DNA from: an uncultured Desulfobulbaceae bacterium
GTDB taxonomy: Bacteria; Desulfobacterota; Desulfobulbia; Desulfobulbales; BM004
DNA: 64,000 nucleotides
Direction: 5' to 3'
Assembly (NCBI GenBank): GCA_947259115.1
Contig: CAMYKS010000005.1
Span: 126,410-190,409 of the forward strand
Below the pieces are notes generated by a model. The model was not told the DNA's origin. It saw only the letters and a list, made by a program, of their open reading frames with translations, and ran no database searches. The position numbers and the translations under genes are program-made. Of the stretch, positions 8,754 to 17,521 are shown in pieces (the stretch's first letter is position 1; every line of letters starts with the position of its first letter).

Positions 8754-10214
8754 CTATAGATAAGGTGAAAAAAGGCGAAAAAATTTATTGCGCAGCTTTA
8801 CTACCAGGCTTTTGGAGAGAAGTTCCCCAAGGGCCAATTCCCGGGCCTGCATTTTTTTCTCCTGCAGGATAGTTTCCATCGAAGCAGCCAGTTTCATGTC
8901 ATAACACTCCACGTTAAATTCAAAATTAAGCGTCAGGCTCCTGGTGTCCCAGTTTGCCGAGCCGAGGAGAATCCAGGAGTGGTCCACCACCATTAACTTT
9001 GAGTGATCAAATGGCGGTTTGGTGAGAAATATACGGCAGCCCCCCTGCAGCAGTTCGTCCAAGCCGGCCTCGGAAGCCCATTTCACCATCCTGAGGTTCG
9101 GTTCCTCCGGCAGAAGAATCTCAATTTCTACGCCCCGGAGAGCTGCGATGCGCATGGAAGAAACCAGTTCCGCATCGGGCAGGAAATACGGGGTGATGAT
9201 TCGAATAGACTCCTGGGCTGTGGCCAGGGCCGCCATGATAAGCATGCGCAGCTTGTCAAAATTTCCGTCCGGTCCGTCCGAGATGCCGCGTGCCACCCCG
9301 TTGCCTTGGGAATCAAGGTGCGGGTACCATGGTTCCCCTTCCAGCACCTGACCGGTGGTGAAAGTCCAATCCTCGGCAAAGGAGCGCTGCAGTTCCGCCA
9401 CCACAGGACCCTCGATCAGAAATTGCAGGTCCTGGACTGGGTGAATCGGCTTGTCTGCAAGACAGTTGCCCTCGCGGATGTTCATGCCGCCGGTGAAGCC
9501 GACTCTGCCGTCAATCACCAGTATTTTACGGTGGTTGCGCAGATTAAAATACTGGAAACGCCAAGGCAGGATTGTCTTCATGAATTCCGCTGCATCAAGG
9601 CCGTCCCTGCGCAGTCCCCAGGTTATGGGCGGGAAGGAGTAGCGGGCACCTACGCTGTCAATAAGCACCTTGACCTCTACACCCCGCTTCCTGGCATCTC
9701 GCAGTGCCTCACGAAATCTGGCGCCCCACGAGTCATTATCAAAGATATAGCTGCACAGGGAAATAGTATGTTTTGCTGATTCGATGGCGGAAAGCATGCG
9801 CGGATATGCCTGATCACCATTGATCAGCGGCGTGACTCTGTTACCCAGCATTAAAGGTTGACGGGTTAATTTATCAGCCATACGGCTCAACTGCACCAGG
9901 CCATTTTTTTCATCGCCGCCATACATCTGCTGAATAAATTCCGTAAATACAGCTGCTTTTTTTTCGGGCAGGGGCACGGCCTGTTTGTGGGCAAAATGCT
10001 CCATGGCGCGCCGCTTAATACGGTTCACCCCGAACATCCAGTAGAGGCAGACCCCCAGAACAGGTGCAAACCATACGAGGCCGAGCCAACCTGCCGCCGC
10101 TCTCGTATCGTGTTTCTTATAAAGAATATGTACGGCCGTAGCCAGAATGGCAAAAAAGGTGGCCAGTGTTATGAGGTATGGCCAGGTGCTATGTAATAGT
10201 TCTGAAAAATTCAT
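8754..10214 (-). CDS. cls: Cardiolipin synthase (phospholipase D family)
   Basis: This makes cardiolipin from two phosphatidylglycerol molecules at the inner membrane. The product (486 residues, standard length) starts with two membrane helices (about 10-32 and 42-62, the PLDc_N region). Two HKD catalytic motifs follow: HRKILVIDG at 228 and HSKLMVVDH at 404, each with the downstream GG/GS-x-N element (GFTGGMN and LGSANWD). All catalytic residues are present, so it should be active. It stands alone between the helicase gene and the methylenetetrahydrofolate reductase gene, which is transcribed the other way. Confidence 0.92.
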   Translation of the reverse strand: MNFSELLHSTWPYLITLATFFAILATAVHILYKKHDTRAAAGWLGLVWFAPVLGVCLYWMFGVNRIKRRAMEHFAHKQAVPLPEKKAAVFTEFIQQMYGGDEKNGLVQLSRMADKLTRQPLMLGNRVTPLINGDQAYPRMLSAIESAKHTISLCSYIFDNDSWGARFREALRDARKRGVEVKVLIDSVGARYSFPPITWGLRRDGLDAAEFMKTILPWRFQYFNLRNHRKILVIDGRVGFTGGMNIREGNCLADKPIHPVQDLQFLIEGPVVAELQRSFAEDWTFTTGQVLEGEPWYPHLDSQGNGVARGISDGPDGNFDKLRMLIMAALATAQESIRIITPYFLPDAELVSSMRIAALRGVEIEILLPEEPNLRMVKWASEAGLDELLQGGCRIFLTKPPFDHSKLMVVDHSWILLGSANWDTRSLTLNFEFNVECYDMKLAASMETILQEKKMQARELALGELLSKSLVVKLRNKFFRLFSPYL

Positions 10215-10367
10215 AGATCAGTCCTGCATCTTCATGGCAACTTTCAAAATATGCAACCAATTTTTCAATAATAAGACTGCATGCAAAAAGGATATAGAAA
10301 AAATTCCGCTCATACAATAGGGTAATAGGGCAGACTAATGATTAATACTCAAGTGCCATAAGTTGAA

Positions 10368-11840
10368 ATGAACTTTTTCCGAGAACTTTCCATACGCAAC
10401 TCCTTCCCGATGTGCTTTAATCTCCTGCCCCACTATGCAGCTGAGCAGGAATATACTGTTCTCATGAAATGTGTCGATGCAGCATTGGAAGATGGCAGAA
10501 TAGGTACTTTTTTTCTCTCCGACCGTCCTGCATGCCATCAAGGGTTTTCTACCCCCAAACTGGCAAAGGACATTCTTGCCTCAGGGGGCGAACCCATTGT
10601 TTCCCTTGCTCTGACGTATAACGACAGAAATACAGCCATCCATAAGCTGCAGGAATACTACCAGGCGGGGGTCCGGCAGTTTCTCTTTGTCTCAGGTGAT
10701 TACCCGGCGCAGAGTGACCAAAATACGGAAAAGCCTGTATTTGATATGGACAGTGTTCAGCTGCTCATGATTCTATCCGGCCTTGAAGAATCAGAAAATA
10801 TTGCCAAAGGATGTGTTGTTTCACCCTTTAAAACGTTTGAAAGCGAACAGGTATGGCAATATGAAAAACTCAAACGCAAAATCAGCGTGGGAGCAGATTT
10901 TATAGTCACCCAGTTAGGGTATGACATGCGGAAGTTTGATGAATTAATTCGGTTTTGCACCCTGTATAAAATCATGGCCCCCCTTGTGGCAAACATTTGT
11001 CTTACAGATATGCACACAGCAAGGCTTATACAGGCAAGAGGTCTCCCCGGTGTGAAAATGGAGGGCCCGCTGCTTCGCGGGCTCCACGAAGAAGCATCCT
11101 CCCGCCAGGGGGCAATCGGAAGAACTGCAAAGACTTTGGCTGTTATAAAAGGGTTGGGTTATCATGGCGCCCTGATAGGCAACCATTCAGCTGATTATTT
11201 TGAAGTGAAACAGGTCCTGGACAAAACAGAAACACTCCAGTTGGGTTGGCAGAAATTTCTGGACCAGCTTGATTTTTCCGGGTCTGAATCTCCGTTTTAT
11301 TATTTCCAGGAAGACCCGCACAACGGGCGCAACAGCAGTAAGCCGGCTCCTGTTGCCTTAAAACATTTCCCAACACCAACATATTTATTCAGCTACTTTG
11401 TCGACTGGCTGGTCTATGTACCCCAGGGCCCTCTTTTCAGTCTGACCGGCCGTTTCTGTCATTTCTGCAACCCAAGAAAATTCTGGTATGGCTTTCTGTG
11501 GCTCCTGGAATATCTCTCGAAGCGCCCACTTTACGGCTGTAAAATGTGTGGCGATTGCACCCTGTATGCCTGTGGTTTTCTCTGTTATCAGTCAGGCTGC
11601 CCCAAAAAAATGCTGAACGGCCCATGCGGCGGCAGCATTGACGGGTATTGTGAGGTTTTTCCTGAAAAAAAGCGGTGCTACTGGGCCAGGGTCTATCATA
11701 ATATGAAAGGGGTCAGGCAGCACGTGACCTTTACGGCAGCCCCAATTCCGGCCAGGGACACTTCACTTGACCGCAGCTCTTCATGGATAAATTTCTTTCT
11801 GGGCAAGGATCATCGCAAAATAAAATTTGAGGATGACTAG
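10368..11840 (+). CDS. Methylenetetrahydrofolate reductase fused to MetV-type zinc/Cys C-terminal domain
   Basis: The first 300 residues have the MetF-type TIM-barrel pattern (FFLSDRPACHQ, KLQEYYQAGVRQFLFVSGDYP, SVGADFIVTQLGYDM, LPGVKMEGPLL). The C-terminal 120 residues form the MTHFR_C/MetV domain, with the diagnostic cysteine block CKMCGDCTLYACGF, LCYQSGCPKKMLNGPCGGS and YCEVF. In anaerobes MetF and MetV are often separate proteins of the methyl branch of the Wood-Ljungdahl pathway; a single chain is also known. It converts methylene-tetrahydrofolate to methyl-tetrahydrofolate in the cytoplasm. Its TAG stop coincides with the first bases of repeat copy A, so the repeat sits against the gene end. 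Confidence 0.82.
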   Translation: MNFFRELSIRNSFPMCFNLLPHYAAEQEYTVLMKCVDAALEDGRIGTFFLSDRPACHQGFSTPKLAKDILASGGEPIVSLALTYNDRNTAIHKLQEYYQAGVRQFLFVSGDYPAQSDQNTEKPVFDMDSVQLLMILSGLEESENIAKGCVVSPFKTFESEQVWQYEKLKRKISVGADFIVTQLGYDMRKFDELIRFCTLYKIMAPLVANICLTDMHTARLIQARGLPGVKMEGPLLRGLHEEASSRQGAIGRTAKTLAVIKGLGYHGALIGNHSADYFEVKQVLDKTETLQLGWQKFLDQLDFSGSESPFYYFQEDPHNGRNSSKPAPVALKHFPTPTYLFSYFVDWLVYVPQGPLFSLTGRFCHFCNPRKFWYGFLWLLEYLSKRPLYGCKMCGDCTLYACGFLCYQSGCPKKMLNGPCGGSIDGYCEVFPEKKRCYWARVYHNMKGVRQHVTFTAAPIPARDTSLDRSSSWINFFLGKDHRKIKFEDD

Positions 11841-12052
11841 CCCGCATTTTTCACGAGTCGATACGCCGGATAGACAAAGTGTAAGTCGTTTGAGCTATAC
11901 TTTAGTATGCGAAACGCCTTACACTGCAGGCTATACGGATGTATCGGCTTGCCCGAAGGGTGAACAGATTTGAAAAAAACCTATTCAGTCACTTGGTACA
12001 AACTGCAACCGGACAAACACACTAGAAATATAAAATTTAAATCACAAAAACA
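11836..12052 (+). repeat. 217-bp structured intergenic repeat, copy A
   Basis: About 217 bp that reappear, inverted and about 90 percent identical by eye, at 31978-32197. It opens with ACTAGCCCGC and ends near ATCACAAAAACA. Inside, GTGTAAG...CTTACAC form a 46-base hairpin (11879-11924) with CGTTT/AAACG and an ATACT/AGTAT core. Around it, 11860-11873 pairs imperfectly with 11931-11945, giving an 86-base nested structure. It has no gene. It looks like a small non-autonomous mobile element (MITE or REP-like); I do not recognise a named family. Confidence 0.85.
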
Positions 12053-12257
12053 GACATTTAATTTTAATTTTCAAAACTATTCATGAAATATTCGGGTTAG
12101 AGAGAAAAGAGGTGCATGTGGAATAAACCGTCCCATGATAATGTATAATTATAGTACAAACGCCCGAAGAATTACTTGCTTTTATTTAGTAATGTGCTTA
12201 TATTGAATTCAGTTTACGTGCAGTAAGTATTTGTAGTCAAAAATTACAGAAAGAACA

Positions 12258-12289
12258 CCGCACTATCATATGAGACAGTGCGGTTTTTT
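12258..12289 (+). terminator. Rho-independent terminator
   Basis: A 10-bp stem (CCGCACTATC pairing with GACAGTGCGG, one mismatch), 6-base loop and six T residues. No gene ends just before it. It may be the original terminator of the methylenetetrahydrofolate reductase gene, pushed away by repeat copy A, or the end of a small RNA from the AT-rich stretch 12053-12257. Confidence 0.75.
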
Positions 12290-12360
12290 GTTTTTAGGGC
12301 TTTGAATAAAAGACTGCCAACCCGGTTACGCATAAATTTACCGGGGCCCTATTAATGAGT

Positions 12361-12376
12361 GGTTCCTGAAGGAACC
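12361..12376 (+). promoter_or_regulatory. Hairpin in the cold-shock mRNA leader
   Basis: GGTTCC-TGAA-GGAACC, a perfect 6-bp stem with a tetraloop, lies just upstream of the ribosome-binding site of the cold-shock gene. Leaders of cspA-type genes are known to be structured and temperature sensitive; that this hairpin does so is inference. Confidence 0.4.
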
Positions 12377-12397
12377 CGTACAAAAGGAGTAGTAAAG

Positions 12398-12598
12398 ATG
12401 TCAGAAGGTACAGTAAAATGGTTTAATGATGCTAAGGGATTTGGTTTTATCGAGCAGGATGGCGGCAAGGACGTTTTTGTCCATCATACCGCCATTCAGG
12501 CAGAGGGCTTCAAGTCTCTGGATGAAGGTGCCCGCGTTTCGTTCGACATTGTAGACGGCGCGAAAGGCCCGGCTGCAGCTAATGTAGTAAAGCTTTAA
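12398..12598 (+). CDS. CspA-family cold-shock protein
   Basis: A 66-residue OB-fold protein starting at an ATG with AAAAGGAGT 8 bases upstream; the longer open frame from 12359 is leader sequence. The two RNA-binding motifs are present: KGFGFI (RNP1) and VFVHHTAI (RNP2), and the start [14 protein letters not shown] is typical. It binds single-stranded RNA and DNA in the cytoplasm and relieves secondary structure at low temperature or in stationary phase. It is a one-gene unit with its own leader hairpin and a strong terminator 22 bases after the stop. Confidence 0.95.
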   Translation: MSEGTVKWFNDAKGFGFIEQDGGKDVFVHHTAIQAEGFKSLDEGARVSFDIVDGAKGPAAANVVKL

Positions 12599-12620
12599 GC
12601 TATAATTTTTAATCAAAAAA

Positions 12621-12654
12621 AATGCCCTGTTTTTTCAGCAGGGCATTTTTTTTG
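12621..12654 (+). terminator. Rho-independent terminator of the cold-shock gene
   Basis: AATGCCCTG pairs with CAGGGCATT (9 bp) around a T-rich loop, followed by eight T residues; A-runs before it make it usable from both strands. Confidence 0.9.
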
Positions 12655-12846
12655 TTCCTCTCACCTCCTGTTCAGCTGTCTTCATAATCTTATCAGCCCC
12701 GAAAATCCATTCCTCCCTGCTCATTCAGTTGTTCCACAAAATCCCGTATTTTAAATTTACTGTTGCTGCTATACTACCCCTGAATTCACTGTGTAAAATT
12801 TAGCAGATTGTAAACAAAACATATTCTTTTCAAAGGGTTATATCCC

Positions 12847-13566
12847 ATGAGCAAATCAATCCAAGTAATACCACTGTTCAACCTGGCCCTAGCCTTTATT
12901 CCGGTTATAATTGTTATCGTGATCCATTATTTCTGGTCCAGGGAACACCGTATGGCCGTTTATGGTGTTTCACGCATGCTGGGGCAGCTCTTGATGGTCG
13001 GGTATTTTTTGACGTTCATATTCGATTCGGAGAGCGCCTGGGTCGTCCTGACTGCCCTGTCTGTGATGGTGCTTGTTGCCAGCTGGATCGCCTTGCGAAC
13101 AGTAAGGCAGAAGCGATTGCTTCTCTATCCCAAAGCACTTTTGGCCCTGGTCATCGGAGGAGGCACAACCCTGGTTCTCGTGACCCAAGGGGTACTAAAT
13201 CTCTCCCCCTGGTACTGGGCCAATTATTTTATTCCGCTGGCAGGCATGATCTTTGCCAATGCCATGAATAGCATCAGCCTTGCTGCTGACAGGCTGGAAG
13301 CGGAAATCGGCAGGGATGTCGAGTTCAACGAGGCACGCAATATCGCCTTCAGGTCATCGCTTATTCCCATTACCAATTCCCTCTTTGCCGTTGGACTCGT
13401 TTCTATTCCCGGTATGATGACAGGCCAGATTTTATCCGGTGTCTCGCCCCTTATTGCCGCCAGGTATCAGATCATGGTTATGTGCATGGTCTTTGGCGCC
13501 GCCGGTATTTCTTCCGCCTGTTTTCTGGTCCAGATAAGATCAAACTTTGTTAAGGAGTCTCCTTGA
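12847..13566 (+). CDS. fetB: FetB-type (UPF0014) ABC transporter permease
   Basis: The 239-residue product has about seven membrane helices and the family's conserved central block: FIPLAGMIFANAMNS, then ALDRL-like LAADRLEAEI, then the family signature PGMMTGQILSGVSPLIAARYQIMV (split here between residues 187 and 211). In enterobacteria FetB pairs with the ATPase FetA and is linked to iron export and peroxide resistance. No ATPase gene lies next to it, so it must use a partner encoded elsewhere, or the fetA gene has been lost. The ATG has no strong Shine-Dalgarno but the N-terminus is a typical first helix. Confidence 0.82.
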   Translation: MSKSIQVIPLFNLALAFIPVIIVIVIHYFWSREHRMAVYGVSRMLGQLLMVGYFLTFIFDSESAWVVLTALSVMVLVASWIALRTVRQKRLLLYPKALLALVIGGGTTLVLVTQGVLNLSPWYWANYFIPLAGMIFANAMNSISLAADRLEAEIGRDVEFNEARNIAFRSSLIPITNSLFAVGLVSIPGMMTGQILSGVSPLIAARYQIMVMCMVFGAAGISSACFLVQIRSNFVKESP

Positions 13567-13604
13567 GGGTAATCGGCTGGAAAATAAGAGAGGCAGGGCG
13601 ACAG

Positions 13605-14162
13605 TCAATAATCAATGTTAAGCACGCCGTTCAAATGATCAATTTCATGTTCCAGTAAAGCCGCGTCATCATTTTTAACTACCATGATTTTTTCTTTGTC
13701 GTCCAACGTTGTATACCTTACCTTCACATGGGCGGATCGGGCAATAACCGTTCCCTTGTCCTCTTTTACAGACAGACAGTCGTCGTTATCCAGATAAGTC
13801 CCTTTTCTTTCCAAAATCTCAGGGTTAACCATTACCTGTATTTTTCCCCTTAAACCACAGACAACCAACCGCTTTGAGATACCAACCTGCGGTGCGGCCA
13901 AGCCTCTCGGCACTGATCTATCCAAAAAAAAATCCACCAGGGTCTGAAACCGTAAGGTTGAGACGATATCATTTGTTATGGAAATTATTGACTCATCAAT
14001 TTGAGCTATCGGCCTTGCAATCTTGCGCAGGGCAGGGTCAGGATGCTCAACTATATGCAGCACATTCATGTTTTTTTTCTGGAACCCGGCAATTGCCAGG
14101 ATTCCCAAACCAATAACGACTGCAAACAAACATGCGGTTGCTATATCTTTTTTATTGAACAA
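13605..14162 (-). CDS. Membrane-anchored peptide deformylase-like protein
   Basis: The protein has the three deformylase motifs, two of them altered: RGLAAPQVG (normally G-x-GLAAPQ), DDCLSV (normally EGCLS) and an intact HEIDH with LNGVL after it. The metal ligands (Cys and two His) and catalytic Glu are kept. Unlike normal cytoplasmic Def it begins with a membrane helix (about residues 8-26, VVIGLGILAIAGF) after a short basic start, so the enzyme domain should lie in the periplasm or at the membrane face. The core starts MNVLHIVEHPDPALRKIARPI, as in Def. Removal of formyl groups from nascent proteins would need cytoplasmic location, so the substrate is open. A housekeeping def gene should exist elsewhere. 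Confidence 0.72.
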   Translation of the reverse strand: MFNKKDIATACLFAVVIGLGILAIAGFQKKNMNVLHIVEHPDPALRKIARPIAQIDESIISITNDIVSTLRFQTLVDFFLDRSVPRGLAAPQVGISKRLVVCGLRGKIQVMVNPEILERKGTYLDNDDCLSVKEDKGTVIARSAHVKVRYTTLDDKEKIMVVKNDDAALLEHEIDHLNGVLNIDY

Positions 14163-14236
14163 TGGATCTCTCCGCCAGGAGTTATTGCCCGTGGCAAATG
14201 AAGATTACGCTATGGACCGGGTAACTGCTGTACAGT

Positions 14237-14521
14237 TCAGGCATCGTAACTGATAATCACAACAGCAGCAGCCTTATCACGAATGGGGACCAGCTCCTGG
14301 TAATCTTTGGAAGAGTACCAGTCCTGCAAACTTTGTTGGTCTGGAAACTGAATCACCACAGTATTGTCGTAGGGGTGCTCACCTGTCAACACCTTTGCGC
14401 GTTTGCCCCGAAATACGACCTCTGCCTCATAGGGCAGCAGGGATTTTCCCACACCCTCAACATATTTTTCCCATAACTCTGCGTCTTTGACTGTTATATG
14501 TCCTATTAAATACGCTGACAT
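14237..14521 (-). CDS. DUF1330 family protein
   Basis: A 94-residue alpha/beta ferredoxin-like (dimeric alpha-beta barrel) protein. Family signs are YLIGHITVKD, the WEKYVEGV helix, EVVFRGKRAKVLTGEHPYDNTVVIQFPD and the DWYSSKDYQELVPIRDKAA helix. I start at the ATG at 14521; the frame opens at a GTG three codons earlier. The molecular role of DUF1330 is not settled. It is a single gene next to the Na/Pi transporter. Confidence 0.82.
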   Translation of the reverse strand: MSAYLIGHITVKDAELWEKYVEGVGKSLLPYEAEVVFRGKRAKVLTGEHPYDNTVVIQFPDQQSLQDWYSSKDYQELVPIRDKAAAVVIISYDA

Positions 14522-14651
14522 TTTCCGCACCCGGTTTTTTTTGTTTCTCTAAATCCCAAACCATTGCATAGTGGAGTATATGCTCATATTGTGATAATTT
14601 GCAAGTAAGCCAAGGCAACATGTAAGGCACCATAACCGGAATACACCCTAT

Positions 14652-16361
14652 CTACCCCTGCTCCTCTTCGAGGATATCTTTCATATCAAGGGCCCGATCA
14701 AAATTATTTATCTGCTCCTGGTTGAGCAGCAGGTCCTTGAGGCTGAATATCTGCAGGCGGCAGGCCTGGGTAAAAAGCCTGTTTGCCAGCAGCATGGAAG
14801 AAATTTCCAATTCTTCTATTCTTCCCTCCGACACAGCCTTCAACGTATCGTTGACACATAACTTATCAGCCTCTTCGATCTTGACAAAAGATTTGAGCAG
14901 ACTGTGGTACTGCTCCTCCCTGCTTTCATGGCTCTGAATGTTTTTCATGTCCAGATAGAGTTTCAGGAGCCGCTTGCGAAACATTTTGTACTGTTCGTTC
15001 AGGTAGTCTTTGTCTGAACCTTCAAATTCATCCACATCGCTCCGTATACCTTTAAAATTCTTGATCGAATTCATGATGTTTCGTGAAGCGAATACCATGC
15101 GTTCCAGCTCCTTGGCATCGACTTCCTCCAGCTTCTGGCTTTGGAGCTTGGAGTAGTAAGCAAAAATCTCGGCGTGCAGCAGCTTTATATTTTCATAGAG
15201 GCCTGCAAATGAGAGTCTTTTCTTTGCACTTTTCTCCAGGGGCAGATCCTCTTCAAACACCAGCTGCCTTTCAATATTCAGCAGGCGTAAATTATAGAGC
15301 TGGCATTCATGCAGCAGATGGAGAATTTCTTTACGCATTGCCGAGGTGGCAGCCTCTATCACCTCTGTGGGAGTATTGTTGATAAAGACTGTGAGAATAG
15401 GTTTGCGATCAGGAAAGAGCCTGTATAGCAGTTTTGTCAACAGGCCGATAAATGGCAAAAAGAGCAGGACGCCTATTAGGTTGAACAGGGTATGAAAAAG
15501 TGCAAGCCCCATGACAGCGTTGGTCTGAATATCTATGAAATAAATGATGACCCAGGCTAATCCTTTGATGCATAAAAAGGCGACTGCGCCGGTGATGACA
15601 TTAAAGACTAAATGGCTGAAGGCAACTCTTTTCTTGGCCGGTATGCCGCCAATAGAACCAAGAATGACAGTGATGGTGGTGCCCACATTTGCCCCTATTA
15701 CCATGGCAGCCCCGATATCAAAGGTAATCAGGCCGCTGTGCAGGGCGGTCAGGACAATGGCTATACTGGCGGCACTTGCCTGCATGATTGTCGTAAGCAG
15801 GGTGCCGACAATGAGGTAGACCCAAAGGCCGTAATTGGGGACCATGCTCAGGTCAAAATTCTGCCCGACATTTTCAACACTGCCCTTCATGTAATCAAGC
15901 CCTAGAAACAGAAAACCGAACCCCATAAAGAGCCTGCAAACCTGGTACAGTTTCGGCTTGTCGGAAGAGTCGCAGAAGATAAGGCCGATGCCCCCAAAGC
16001 CGATAAAAGGCAGGGCAATGCTTTCAATCTTTAACTTAAAGCCCACAATGGCAACAATCCATACGGTCAGGGTTGTGCCGATGTTGGAGCCCATGATGAC
16101 GCCGATGGCATTCTGCATGCTCATGACACCGGCCCCGACAAATGCCAGCACCATGAGGGATACTGCGGAGCTGCTCTGCAGGATGGCAGTGACCAGCGTA
16201 CCGCTGCCGATTGCCCTGAAACGGCCGTTGGTGTATAGCCTGATCATACGCCGGAAAGCCTTGCCTGACAAAATTCTGACAGCGAACTCCAGCATGGACA
16301 TGCCGAAGAGAAAAATCCCCAGTCCGGCTATCAATTTCCATAGATCAAATGCTTCGCTCAT
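14652..16361 (-). CDS. Na/Pi cotransporter family protein with PhoU-like C-terminal domain
   Basis: The N-terminal 310 residues form the NptA/PNaS membrane domain with two inverted repeats, each marked by the substrate motif QSSSAVSLM or QASAASIAIVLTAL, plus GSNIGTTLTVWIVA and GANVGTTITVILGS. The C-terminal 250 residues are helical and charged, like the PhoU-type domain often fused to this transporter. It should move phosphate with sodium across the inner membrane; bacterial homologs may work mainly in phosphate export or sensing. Length (569) fits the family. No pho genes lie next to it. Confidence 0.88.
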   Translation of the reverse strand: MSEAFDLWKLIAGLGIFLFGMSMLEFAVRILSGKAFRRMIRLYTNGRFRAIGSGTLVTAILQSSSAVSLMVLAFVGAGVMSMQNAIGVIMGSNIGTTLTVWIVAIVGFKLKIESIALPFIGFGGIGLIFCDSSDKPKLYQVCRLFMGFGFLFLGLDYMKGSVENVGQNFDLSMVPNYGLWVYLIVGTLLTTIMQASAASIAIVLTALHSGLITFDIGAAMVIGANVGTTITVILGSIGGIPAKKRVAFSHLVFNVITGAVAFLCIKGLAWVIIYFIDIQTNAVMGLALFHTLFNLIGVLLFLPFIGLLTKLLYRLFPDRKPILTVFINNTPTEVIEAATSAMRKEILHLLHECQLYNLRLLNIERQLVFEEDLPLEKSAKKRLSFAGLYENIKLLHAEIFAYYSKLQSQKLEEVDAKELERMVFASRNIMNSIKNFKGIRSDVDEFEGSDKDYLNEQYKMFRKRLLKLYLDMKNIQSHESREEQYHSLLKSFVKIEEADKLCVNDTLKAVSEGRIEELEISSMLLANRLFTQACRLQIFSLKDLLLNQEQINNFDRALDMKDILEEEQG

Positions 16362-16582
16362 TTGCCGTAATCGTCAGTTGCAAACTCATAGTTTAAAGCA
16401 CAGTTGAACTGCTGCGCATAGCTCCTATCTCCAGAGAAGCTACACTGCTCCCTATTCTGACAATAATATTGTTTTATGCCAACGACAAGAAGGAATACAG
16501 GCTGGATGCTTTTTTCACGCTGCAGGACACCAAAAATTGACAATTCTGAGTGGCGAAGGAGTTGTTGAGGTGCAGATGAGAT

Positions 16583-17002
16583 TCAAACGGCAATTTTGAT
16601 CTCATTTAAAGCAAGATAAGCTGTACTGCCGCAGGAGGGGATATCGGTGAAATATAAGCCTCCGAATTCATTAGTGCAATCCGGACATCCCCGCAGCCAG
16701 AGAATGTGGTGCCGATACTTGTTCTTAGCCAGTTGACGGTAAATCCAGCGGCTCTCGGCACACTCAAAACAGTAGAGCAGGGTCCACTCCTCTCCTTTCA
16801 GGGCCGTGACACAATCAAAACAGGCGGGAATGACCAGTTCCCGTACGGCAATCTCTATGCCCTCCGTCTCCTCGTAACCAAAAGGCATGACTATATAATC
16901 AGCAGCCGGAATATCCTCATTACTGATATCGGGTCCATGGTTCAGCGAGCAGTGATCCTGTGATAATTCAGCCATCATCGTAACTTTATCAAAAGCATCC
17001 AT
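16583..17002 (-). CDS. Cysteine-rich (zinc-ribbon-like) protein of unknown function
   Basis: I do not recognise this family. It is 139 residues, acidic, with no signal peptide. Three CxxC pairs (CFDC, CFEC, CPDC) and a lone late Cys lie in the second half with a conserved-looking WIYRQLAKNKYRHHILWLRG stretch, so a small zinc ribbon is likely. A strong Shine-Dalgarno (AGGGGGAG) supports the ATG at 17002 over the longer frame from 17038. It lies alone downstream of a gene-free region. Confidence 0.55.
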   Translation of the reverse strand: MDAFDKVTMMAELSQDHCSLNHGPDISNEDIPAADYIVMPFGYEETEGIEIAVRELVIPACFDCVTALKGEEWTLLYCFECAESRWIYRQLAKNKYRHHILWLRGCPDCTNEFGGLYFTDIPSCGSTAYLALNEIKIAV

Positions 17003-17038
17003 TTTTTCTCCCCCTGAGTTTTTTCTAATAGTTTCCAC

Positions 17039-17521
17039 ATATTGCTATCTTTTTATAAGCAATAACCATGCCTAACAAACTTTAGAATGAACACCCCCTC
17101 ATGCTTTTCCATATTCTCCAGACAAATCAAGCTGTTAAAAAGCAAAATGGAGTGAATGACATTTCAGCCATTTTGTCATAAAGGCAGGAATGCAATAAAA
17201 AACAACTACACGGTGACAATATTTTGTGATTTTGTTGCGAATTGGACAAAATTTGGCAAGCAACAGGGGGCCGATTTTATCAACAAATGGAACAAAGTTG
17301 AGACGTTATAAACCATGCCAACATTTATACAGATCCCACAATGTGGTACTAAAATCGTGGAGTCCTGAGGTGTGGCAAAAAAAATTGAATGTTTTCAGTT
17401 TGGCTTGCCGGGGGAACACACATAAAACGGAACTGCAAAACCTTGCCTGCGTTAAGACGCTGCCAGGCATCTGAACTAACGAGGCTTATCTTCCCTTTTC
17501 ATTGTTTGTAACTGGCAAGGG
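17039..17521. other. Gene-free stretch
   Basis: About 480 bp between two genes on the minus strand. Open frames here have poor composition and no ribosome-binding site. I see no tandem repeat, strong hairpin or RNA gene. Confidence 0.5.

Noticed and set aside
9003..9779. 258-residue plus-strand frame inside cls
   Set aside because: Antisense to a gene with clear HKD motifs; composition of a shadow frame.
17226..17474. 82-residue open frame on the plus strand
   Set aside because: No ribosome-binding site, composition unlike a protein, no recognisable domain; the region is otherwise empty.
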